DNA of 15,385 bases from CAZFZT01 sp964523675 (lineage in GTDB: Bacteria; Planctomycetota; Phycisphaerae; Phycisphaerales; SM1A02). The notes below the pieces were generated by a model. The model ran no database searches. It worked only from the letters and a program-made list of their open reading frames with translations, and was not told the DNA's origin. Where the stretch lies: NCBI GenBank assembly GCA_964523675.1, contig CAZFZT010000076.1, forward strand, positions 1-15,385. The letters are read 5' to 3'. This document shows positions 7,464 to 13,486 of the stretch, piece by piece. The position numbers and the translations under genes are program-made. The stretch's first letter is position 1, and every line of letters starts with the position of its first letter.

Positions 7464-8051
7464 TCATCTGTTTCCATCCGTGGCTTCGTTCGGCTTCCAC
7501 GGAACATCGGCCACATTTGCATCAAGGTTCGCTCGTCTTGCCATCGCAAAGAGCAGATCGCTCAAACGATTGACGAACTTGATCGCTGCGTCACTGATCG
7601 TTTCATCCGAATCTCGCAACGTGATCATCGATCGCTCGGCACGGCGGCAGATCGTCCTTGCGAGGTGCAGCCGAGCCGCCAGCTCACAGCCGCCAGGCAG
7701 CACGAAGCTCGAGAGTGGCTCATTGAAGGACTCCATCATATCGATCCACTTCTCCGCCTGCGCCACCTCTCGCTCGCTGATGCGCGGCACTCTCACTTCA
7801 TGCTTTGAGCCCGCAGGCGTGGCGAGGTCCGCGCCGAGATCGAAGAGGCGAGACTGCATCACGCGCATCAGAGAGAGAAACTCATCATGAAGCGGCCTGC
7901 CGCCATCGCATGAGGCGGCAGCGAAGCCGATCGCCGCGTTGAGTTCATCGACGTTGCCATACGCCTCGACACGAGGATGATCCTTGCGCACGCGGCCTCC
8001 ACCGAACAGGCCGGTCGTTCCATCATCACCTGTGCGCGTGTAGAGTTTCAA
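7464..8051 (-). CDS. cob(I)yrinic acid a,c-diamide adenosyltransferase, PduO type
   Basis: This 195-residue ATP:cob(I)alamin adenosyltransferase (PduO/MMAB family) transfers the adenosyl group of ATP to reduced cobalamin, giving coenzyme B12. The N-terminal ATP loop LYTRTGDDGTTGLFGGGRV (3-21), DELNAAIG (35-42), FVLPGG (116-121), ARTICRRAER (131-140) and NRLSDLLFAMAR (161-172) are all diagnostic. Length matches the family. The start is unusual: the codon at 8051-8049 is TTG, preceded immediately by an in-frame TGA and by a strong AGGAG four bases upstream. Since the family begins exactly at M(K)LYTRTGD, TTG is almost certainly the true start. No other cobalamin or B12-dependent gene is in the window. 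It follows the BamE-like lipoprotein gene after 53 bases and is probably in one operon with it. Confidence 0.93.
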   Translation of the reverse strand: MKLYTRTGDDGTTGLFGGGRVRKDHPRVEAYGNVDELNAAIGFAAASCDGGRPLHDEFLSLMRVMQSRLFDLGADLATPAGSKHEVRVPRISEREVAQAEKWIDMMESFNEPLSSFVLPGGCELAARLHLARTICRRAERSMITLRDSDETISDAAIKFVNRLSDLLFAMARRANLDANVADVPWKPNEATDGNR

Positions 8052-8104
8052 TCAGCTCCTTCAGAATCGTTGCGCTATGAGAGGCCTGTCGACAAGCAAG
8101 CGAC

Positions 8105-8464
8105 TCAAGACTCTGTCCAGTGCTTGGTGACGATGCCATCGGTGACTTCAAAGTAGGTGGTCATCGACTGCTTCTTCTGCGACTTGCCGGCAAAAAGCAC
8201 GAAGACGGCGCCTCTTGACGTTTCAGTGCGCGTGTTGGTGTACTTCAGGATGTCGGTGTGCTCATCGACGTTCGTGCGCTGCGACGGCTTGCCGAGTGTC
8301 GCAATGAGCCACTCTTCACTCGTCTCGCCGATGACAACCTGATTGAGGGTTGTGCTCGAGACTTTTGGGCCGGATTCGTCGATTTCGGACTTGCTCACGA
8401 TGAGGCATCCGCCGAGAGAACTGGCTGCGAACGCGAGCAGTGTGACAGCAACAATTTCTTTCAT
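8105..8464 (-). CDS. small lipoprotein, BamE/SmpA-like
   Basis: This 119-residue protein has an N-terminal lipoprotein signal (MKEIVAVTLLAFAASSLGGC) with lipobox LGGC and lipidated C20. The segment QVVIGETSEEWLIATLGKPSQ, followed by a tyrosine-containing strand and a C-terminal YFEVTDGIVTKHW, resembles the compact SmpA/OmlA (BamE) fold, in which a G-x-T turn, a helix and LGxP precede a beta sheet. BamE belongs to the outer-membrane assembly machine, but many such proteins in this fold are not BamE, so the role is open. ATG 8464 is preceded by AGGAG with an eight-base gap; an upstream TTG at 8494 lacks this. A candidate promoter lies at 8502-8531. The gene appears to head the leftward operon through the adenosyltransferase and ankyrin genes. 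Confidence 0.75.
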   Translation of the reverse strand: MKEIVAVTLLAFAASSLGGCLIVSKSEIDESGPKVSSTTLNQVVIGETSEEWLIATLGKPSQRTNVDEHTDILKYTNTRTETSRGAVFVLFAGKSQKKQSMTTYFEVTDGIVTKHWTES

Positions 8465-8501
8465 GAGGATTCTCCTGGTGCCGGTGCATTGCAACGGGTG
8501 G

Positions 8502-8531
8502 ATTCTATCAGGATCGCGTATCGTGCATCAA
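8502..8531 (-). promoter_or_regulatory. candidate sigma70-type promoter for the lipoprotein operon
   Basis: Read on the minus strand, TTGATG (8531-8526) is followed after 18 bases by TAGAAT (8507-8502). These match the -35 and -10 consensus at 4/6 and 5/6 positions. Transcription would begin near 8495, about 30 bases before the lipoprotein ATG with its AGGAG. The element occupies the 69-base gap between divergently transcribed genes and abuts the metallophosphoesterase start at 8534, so the two promoters probably overlap. Confidence 0.4.
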
Positions 8532-8533
8532 CG

Positions 8534-9457
8534 ATGCAGCCGGTCGGTCGCGCCAATCTCAATGTTTCCGAAACCGTGGCCGCACTCTTTCATGAGGCGG
8601 CCGGCGTTCTGCGGCAGTCACCTTTGCGGAGCGGATGTTCCGTGCGAGTGCAGGCGCCCCCAGGAGCGCGGCTGCTCGCCACGGGCGACCTCCACGATAA
8701 CCCTGATCACCTCCGCAAGATTATCGCGATGGCGCGACTCGCTGAATCACCGCAACACCATGTTGTCTTGCATGAACTCATCCATGGGGAGCGGCTCATC
8801 AACGGCATGGATTTCAGCTACCGAACGCTCGCGCGTGTGGCGGAACTGGTCCTCCGCTGGCCCCTGCAAGTGCATCCGCTACTTGCAAATCATGAACTCT
8901 CTCAGCTCACCGGGAAGGGCGTCAGCAAGGGCGCGGGAAACAGCGTCGAACTGTTCAACCATGCGCTCGAATACGTCTTTGGAGATGAATGGCATCTGGT
9001 GAGCGAGGCGATCGGTGATTTCATCAGCGCGATGCCCCTTGCTGTTCGCAGCGGATCAGGTTCAGACAGCGCTTCCGCGCACAGCCACGAGCGTCTCGGC
9101 GTCTTCTGCGCACACTCCCTCCCCGATGAACGCGCGATGCGCTTCTTTGATCTGGGAATTCTCGATCGCCAGTTGGTGGAAGACGATTTCGATGCGATCA
9201 AGGGCAGCGCTTATGCAATGCTCTGGGGCAGGCGGTATAGCGAAGCGCAGGCCGAAGCACTGGCTGAGCATTGGAATGTAAAGCTGATTGTGCTTGGGCA
9301 CCGGCATGTAGAAGCCGGCGCGGAGGCGCTAGGCGCTCATGTCATCGTGCTCAATTCCGATCATGAGCGAGCTGCTGTCTTACCGCTGGATCTCGCTCAT
9401 GTGCCTGATGCGACTGAGGCGTTGACAAAGGTTGTCCCGCTGACGAGCATCGCATGA
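8534..9457 (+). CDS. calcineurin-like metallophosphoesterase
   Basis: This 307-residue protein has the metallophosphoesterase motifs in order: LLATGDLHDN (47-56) with D52 and H54, LHELIHGE (79-86) in place of the usual GDxxDRG, LLANHE (116-121) for GNHE with N119 and H120, VFCAHSLP (190-197) with H194, and VLGHRH (253-258) with H256 and H258. This two-metal fold hydrolyses phosphoesters, in the PPP-like or ApaH-like arrangement; the substrate cannot be deduced. In the second motif the bridging aspartate appears to be replaced by E81 and the glycine by H80, a notable deviation. The frame is open upstream to 8258, but that part is antisense to the BamE-like gene; ATG 8534 is the natural start, though without a clear Shine-Dalgarno. 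tsaB follows on the same strand after 61 bases. Confidence 0.8.
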   Translation: MQPVGRANLNVSETVAALFHEAAGVLRQSPLRSGCSVRVQAPPGARLLATGDLHDNPDHLRKIIAMARLAESPQHHVVLHELIHGERLINGMDFSYRTLARVAELVLRWPLQVHPLLANHELSQLTGKGVSKGAGNSVELFNHALEYVFGDEWHLVSEAIGDFISAMPLAVRSGSGSDSASAHSHERLGVFCAHSLPDERAMRFFDLGILDRQLVEDDFDAIKGSAYAMLWGRRYSEAQAEALAEHWNVKLIVLGHRHVEAGAEALGAHVIVLNSDHERAAVLPLDLAHVPDATEALTKVVPLTSIA

Positions 9458-9518
9458 AGCGGGATCGGGGTACCGTGATACGCTTGTGAAACGCTCCGTT
9501 TTGCGTCGCGACGTTACG

Positions 9519-10247
9519 ATGTCGAACATGATGCTTGCCATCGAAATCTCGCAGCGCGTCGGTTCCGTCGCGATGCGCACCGCGCAAGGTTCGATTCATC
9601 TGGAGTATCTCTCAGCCGCGCAAGGCAAAGCGGGTCGGCATGGTGATGACCTCATGCCAGCTCTCGATCGGCTACTTGCGCGTTTGGACGTTCAGCCGCG
9701 CGCTCTTTCAAGCGTGGCCGTTTCGATCGGCCCAGGCTCGTTTACAGGACTTCGCATCGCAGTGGCGACAGCCAGGATGCTTGCTGAAACTCTGGAAACG
9801 AAAGTCATCGCTGTGCCGAGCGCGCGTGTGGCCGCCGAGAACTTTGCGCCTCGCCCGGATCTTCCCCATGATTCGAGCCGGCTCCTCGTCGGCCTGGCTG
9901 GCAAACGTGAGACGTTCTGGTCCGCCCTTCTGGAACGCAAGGATGGAAGCTGGACGGTTGGTTCTGAACCGGGCCTGGTCGAGGCAGCATCGGTTGAGCT
10001 GCAAGGCGTCACATCGGTCCTGGCCGATGAATTCATCCCGGAGGTGCTGCGAGAGCGTTGCGCAGCCGCACTCGTACCGATCCATGCGCCACGATTTGAT
10101 GCATCTGCATGCCTGCGAGTTGCGGAGCGGCTGGCGGAAGCCGGGCACTTCACCGATCCTCTGTCACTGCTGCCGCTCTACCCGCGCCAGCCGGAAGCCG
10201 TCTCCATCTGGGAACAGCGTAAAAAAAAATCTGCTTCAAGCCGATAA
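9519..10247 (+). CDS. tsaB: TsaB, tRNA N6-threonylcarbamoyladenosine biosynthesis dimerisation protein
   Basis: With the start at ATG 9519 the protein has 242 residues and begins MSNMMLAIEIS, the usual TsaB opening strand. The family signature SIGPGSFTGLRIAVATARML is complete, and the C-terminus carries LLPLYPRQPEAVSIWEQ, matching the conserved YLR-P-AE ending. TsaB is the non-catalytic ASKHA-fold partner of TsaD in adding threonylcarbamoyl to A37 of ANN-decoding tRNAs; TsaD and TsaE are not in the window. The HGDD stretch near residue 40 replaces the usual HSE, which is common in TsaB. A GTG at 9486 would add 11 unlikely residues. Nine consecutive A residues (10221-10229) lie near the 3' end, giving a KKK tail beyond the conserved domain before TAA 10245-10247. 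Confidence 0.9.
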   Translation: MSNMMLAIEISQRVGSVAMRTAQGSIHLEYLSAAQGKAGRHGDDLMPALDRLLARLDVQPRALSSVAVSIGPGSFTGLRIAVATARMLAETLETKVIAVPSARVAAENFAPRPDLPHDSSRLLVGLAGKRETFWSALLERKDGSWTVGSEPGLVEAASVELQGVTSVLADEFIPEVLRERCAAALVPIHAPRFDASACLRVAERLAEAGHFTDPLSLLPLYPRQPEAVSIWEQRKKKSASSR

Positions 10248-10283
10248 GTTGGCGACTCCTAAGCGTCTTTCCTGTATATGTGA

Positions 10284-10303
10284 ATCCTGCGAAGCAGGGA
10301 TGA
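10284..10303 (+). repeat. REP-like hairpin downstream of tsaB
   Basis: CCTGC (10286-10290) and GCAGG (10294-10298) form a stem closed by a GAA loop, extended by AT/AT across a one-base bulge, within gaatcctgcgaagcagggat. The core followed by gatgac looks like the small palindromic intergenic repeats found in many bacterial genomes. It lies about 40 bases after the tsaB stop and could also help terminate transcription, although no T-tract follows. Family membership cannot be tested with one copy. Confidence 0.35.
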
Positions 10304-10356
10304 CTGGGGTAAGTATGCGGCCTTGAAGTCATGAACAGCATCGGCCGATGACGGAC

Positions 10357-10455
10357 CGGGCGCGCCCGCTCGTGTTGCGGGATCGCCTCAAGTAACTCGG
10401 GGCTCCGCCGACGCTCGGCGCCCTGACCTCATCATGGATCACGCGACGGGTCGCG
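10357..10455 (+). promoter_or_regulatory. GC-rich structured leader of the HTH-receiver gene
   Basis: Three inverted repeats follow one another: the perfect 12-base palindrome CGGGCGCGCCCG (10357-10368), CGCCGA/TCGGCG around CGC (10406-10420) with a possible outer GGG/CCC extension, and CGCGAC/GTCGCG around GG (10442-10455). The Shine-Dalgarno GGAGG at 10461-10465 comes directly after. They could be transcript structures that attenuate expression, or operators for the HTH protein itself. The rest of 10248-10475 holds no convincing gene. Confidence 0.35.
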
Positions 10456-10475
10456 CGGACGGAGGCAGCATAGTG

Positions 10476-11078
10476 ATGGCTGAGAAGACGAACAACACAG
10501 TGGCCTGGGCCGACAAGCAGGTCTTCACCACGGGTGAGGCGGCGCAGGTCTGCAAGGTCTCGCAGCAGACGATCATTCGGTGCTTCGACAGCGGCCGCTT
10601 GCAGGGCTTCCGCGTGCCGGGCTCGCGCTTTCGACGCATTCCCAGAGCTGAGTTGATTCGCTTCATGCGCGCCAACTCGATTCCGGTCGATCATCTCGAA
10701 GGGCCCGGCAAGCGCCGCGTGCTCATCGTGGATGACGATGACAAAATCATCGACCTCTTCATGGACGTCCTCAGCCGCGATAACCGCTTTGAAATCAAGT
10801 CCGCCTCAACCGGTTATGACGCCGGCATCCTCACGGAGCGCTTCCGGCCGCACATCATCCTGCTTGACTATATGTTGCCGGACATCAACGGCAATAAGGT
10901 CTGCGAGCGCGTCCGCTCCAACCCAGAGCTCAGCGATACCAAAATCATCATCGTCTCAGGCGTCGTGAGCGCCCAAGAGATCGAAGCGCTTAAAAAGGTC
11001 GGCGCCGATGAGATCGTCAAGAAGCCGTTCAACATCGAGACGCTTATCAGTCGTATGGCCGAGCTGGCAGAAGTGTAA
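10476..11078 (+). CDS. response regulator with N-terminal excisionase-type HTH domain
   Basis: The 200-residue protein joins a MerR/excisionase-like winged HTH (about 16-65: FTTGEAAQVCKVSQQTIIR, then a wing ending GSRFRRIPRAEL) to a C-terminal receiver (about 80-198). The receiver is complete: acidic pair D86/D87 in LIVDDDD, phospho-acceptor D131 in ILLDYMLP, S161 in IIIVSG and K183 in VKKPF. It should therefore accept a phosphoryl group from a histidine kinase and bind DNA. Domain order is the reverse of the usual receiver-then-DNA-binding layout. ATG 10476 is chosen because GGAGG (10461-10465) lies ten bases upstream; GTG 10473 is equally workable, and an upstream ATG at 10434 lacks a Shine-Dalgarno. 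The HDOD-kinase gene starts 145 bases downstream and is the obvious candidate partner. Confidence 0.88.
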   Translation: MAEKTNNTVAWADKQVFTTGEAAQVCKVSQQTIIRCFDSGRLQGFRVPGSRFRRIPRAELIRFMRANSIPVDHLEGPGKRRVLIVDDDDKIIDLFMDVLSRDNRFEIKSASTGYDAGILTERFRPHIILLDYMLPDINGNKVCERVRSNPELSDTKIIIVSGVVSAQEIEALKKVGADEIVKKPFNIETLISRMAELAEV

Positions 11079-11103
11079 GAATGGAGGAGTCAGGAGTGAC
11101 GAG

Positions 11104-11211
11104 ATGAAACAGGGGTCCAGTTCCAGTCCTCCGGAGTTGCTGAACATCGCATCACGAGCGAGTTACAACAAGCCCAGCCCAACTTCCGAACTCCCCACTT
11201 CTCATATCTAA
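11104..11211 (+). CDS. possible small protein, 35 residues, unknown
   Basis: Between the HTH-receiver and HDOD-kinase genes a frame of 35 codons starts at ATG 11104, seven bases after AGGAG (11092-11096), one of the best Shine-Dalgarno sites in the window. It ends at TAA 11209-11211, 12 bases before the kinase ATG. The peptide begins MKQGSSSSPPELLN and is rich in Ser and Pro, with no hydrophobic segment. It could be a real small protein, or a leader whose translation feeds the kinase start, which has no Shine-Dalgarno. Against it, the composition is low-complexity and the DNA looks like simple intergenic sequence. I do not recognise it. Confidence 0.28.
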   Translation: MKQGSSSSPPELLNIASRASYNKPSPTSELPTSHI

Positions 11212-11223
11212 CTCCTCATCATC

Positions 11224-13455
11224 ATGCCTGCTTCTGCTGACAAGATTGAACTGATCCTCGAGCAGGTGGATGCGCTTCCGACCTTGAGCGCGATCGCTGT
11301 CCGCGTGATCGAACTGACAAGTCGAGATGATGCGGATTCCGATGAGCTCATTCAATTGATCGGCTCAGATCCAGCATTAGCCGTGCGAGTCCTCAAGCTC
11401 GCCGGATGCGTTGATCGGACAAGAGCGCAGTCAATCACCACCGTCGAGCGCGCCGTGCTGCATCTAGGGTTCGACGCCATTCGCAGTATGGCGTTATCTG
11501 TGGGCGTGTTCGATCACCTTGGTCAAAACGCCTTGGCGGATGAACGGCTTACTGATGATCCGCATGAACCGGCTGTGTTCGACCGCCGCGCGTTCTGGCG
11601 GCATTCGCTTGCCGTCGCGTCTACTGCGGAACAACTCGCAAAGACGAGTTCACTGAAGAAATCGATCAATGCCGGCGAAGCATTCCTCGCCGGGCTCCTT
11701 CACGACCTCGGTTTACTCGCGCTGCACATGCTCCTGCCGCGCAGCATCGATCGCGTTTGCCGTCTGGCGGAGTCAGCCGGACATTCGATCGAGCAGGCAT
11801 GCAATCGCGTGATCGGCATCACGCCACATACCGCAGGCAAGCGGCTGGCGCAACGTTGGAATCTGCCCCGGCCGTTGATCGATGTTCTCTGGCTCGGCGG
11901 ACAGCGGTTCGACATGTTGCCGGACCTTCCTCACGCAGCGCTGGTCAAGCTGGTTACGCTCGCCGATGCCGTCGCGCGAGGTCGATACATCACGCCGGTC
12001 GGGCATACATTCCGCGGCGAACCCATCCTGGAAATGGCTGCCGACCTGGGGCTCACGGAAAGCGATCTTGAACGTGTGGTTCAGGCGCTCCCATCCGAGG
12101 TCTCGCAACGGGCTGAAGCGCTCGGCCTCGATCTTGAACCGGACACTGCCCTGTTGCTTGAGTCCGTCAGCCGCGCCAATCAATCGCTCGGGCGGCTCAA
12201 TGCAGCCATGCGAAAGAAGGCGGAGCAAGGCGATCGCCAGGAACGGGTGCTGCGCGCGATTGTCTCGTTCCATGATTCACTCGGGCACGATGATTCAGTC
12301 GCGGGCGTCCTCAGCCACATTGTCGCCTCGGCTGCACCGATCATCGGTCGCCGCCCTGTCGGCGCGCTGTATCAAGTCGGGCACCGCGAACAGTGGCGCG
12401 TCGTGCAATTCGGCAGAAGCGCGGGAGCGGCTCGGTGTACATGCGTTGAGAACTTCACGCCTGATGTCCTCATTCCCGGAGCAAGCGTCCCGCAGAATGT
12501 CGCCATGCTGCTCTCAACCGAGGGGACGATGCTCCGGCTGTTGCCGATCCCCTGTCGTGGCGGGTTGCGCGCGGCGCTGATTCATGAAGAATTGACCAGC
12601 GAGTTCGATCAGGCCGCCCAACTGAACGTTCTGGAGATGGTGTGGGCCGCCGCGCTTGAGGCAGCGGTGCAGCGCGAGCATGCCGGGCGGCTGACGGAAG
12701 CCCTTGCGCAATCCAATCGCACGCTCAGTGAAACACAGGATGAATTGGCTCGTCGCCGAGCGGCAGCGGCAGTCGGCGAGATTGTCGCCGGCGCTGCCCA
12801 CGAGATGAACAATCCGCTCATGATCATCAGCGGCCGGTCACAACAGCTCCTCTCCAGCGCGAAGGAAACGTCAGTTCGGGTTGCCGCCGAGGAGATTGTT
12901 CGTGAATCTCATCGTTTGAGCGACATGCTCACGACCCTCCGCACGTTGACGGAGCCCGCCCATCCCAAGAAGCGCAATGTTGACTTCGGCCGTCTGGTGA
13001 TGGCGATCGTGCAGCAGTTCCATCACCTGCGCGGCCGCAGCAAAGCGCAACATCAGATCAGTACGGTCATCGCCGACCTGCCGCCCATCTTTATCGACCC
13101 GGAGCAAATCGGAATGGCGCTCGCCGAGTTGATCCGCAATGCGGTCGAATCAAAAGGTTCGCGACATATTGAGGTGCGCGTTCAAAGTGAAGGCGCAAAT
13201 GACCGATTGAAAGTGCAGGTCAGGGACGATGGAGCGGGTCTCACGCTGCACGCCCTGACCCATGCGTTTGAGCCGTTCTTCTCGAGCAAGAACGCGGGCC
13301 GGCAACCCGGCCTTGGACTCGCTCATGCCCGGCGCTACGTCGAAGCGCACGGCGGGCGACTTGCTCTTGAGAACAGCCCAAGCGGCGGAGCAATCGCCAC
13401 GATCTGGTTGGACGACTGCTTCGTGAAATCAATCGAGCGGCAACGAGCCGCATGA
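11224..13455 (+). CDS. HDOD - GAF-like - histidine kinase fusion protein
   Basis: This 743-residue soluble protein has three parts. An HDOD domain spans about 10-290: LPTLSAIAVRVIEL, LIGSDPALAVRVLKLA, and the histidines RHS (H127) and LLHDLG (H160-D161). A GAF-like sensor spans about 340-480, followed by a short coiled coil. A histidine kinase spans about 510-730 with H-box AHEMNNPL (phospho-acceptor H526), N-box ELIRNAVES (N639), G1 DDGAG (668-672), F-box FEPFFSSK (682-689) and G2 GLGLA (696-700). All kinase motifs look intact. There are no membrane segments, so it senses cytoplasmic cues. Its closest candidate partner is the HTH-receiver encoded upstream. No Shine-Dalgarno precedes ATG 11224; instead an anti-SD-like CTCCTC lies just before it. 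The degenerate-receiver gene follows after 31 bases, suggesting an operon. Confidence 0.9.
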   Translation: MPASADKIELILEQVDALPTLSAIAVRVIELTSRDDADSDELIQLIGSDPALAVRVLKLAGCVDRTRAQSITTVERAVLHLGFDAIRSMALSVGVFDHLGQNALADERLTDDPHEPAVFDRRAFWRHSLAVASTAEQLAKTSSLKKSINAGEAFLAGLLHDLGLLALHMLLPRSIDRVCRLAESAGHSIEQACNRVIGITPHTAGKRLAQRWNLPRPLIDVLWLGGQRFDMLPDLPHAALVKLVTLADAVARGRYITPVGHTFRGEPILEMAADLGLTESDLERVVQALPSEVSQRAEALGLDLEPDTALLLESVSRANQSLGRLNAAMRKKAEQGDRQERVLRAIVSFHDSLGHDDSVAGVLSHIVASAAPIIGRRPVGALYQVGHREQWRVVQFGRSAGAARCTCVENFTPDVLIPGASVPQNVAMLLSTEGTMLRLLPIPCRGGLRAALIHEELTSEFDQAAQLNVLEMVWAAALEAAVQREHAGRLTEALAQSNRTLSETQDELARRRAAAAVGEIVAGAAHEMNNPLMIISGRSQQLLSSAKETSVRVAAEEIVRESHRLSDMLTTLRTLTEPAHPKKRNVDFGRLVMAIVQQFHHLRGRSKAQHQISTVIADLPPIFIDPEQIGMALAELIRNAVESKGSRHIEVRVQSEGANDRLKVQVRDDGAGLTLHALTHAFEPFFSSKNAGRQPGLGLAHARRYVEAHGGRLALENSPSGGAIATIWLDDCFVKSIERQRAA

Positions 13456-13486
13456 GCCAGAACCTCAGGTTGGAGCGGGAAGTCGG

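Noticed and set aside
7375..7500. N-terminal extension of the ankyrin lipoprotein
   Set aside because: It would overlap the adenosyltransferase gene and bury the lipoprotein signal behind about 40 residues.
8258..8533. In-frame upstream extension of the metallophosphoesterase
   Set aside because: It is antisense to most of the BamE-like lipoprotein gene, whose signal peptide and Shine-Dalgarno are clear; the phosphoesterase domain starts well after ATG 8534.
10248..10433. tRNA or other structured RNA gene after tsaB
   Set aside because: There is no T-loop GGTTCGAATCC-like segment, acceptor pairing or CCA; only the isolated hairpins were found.
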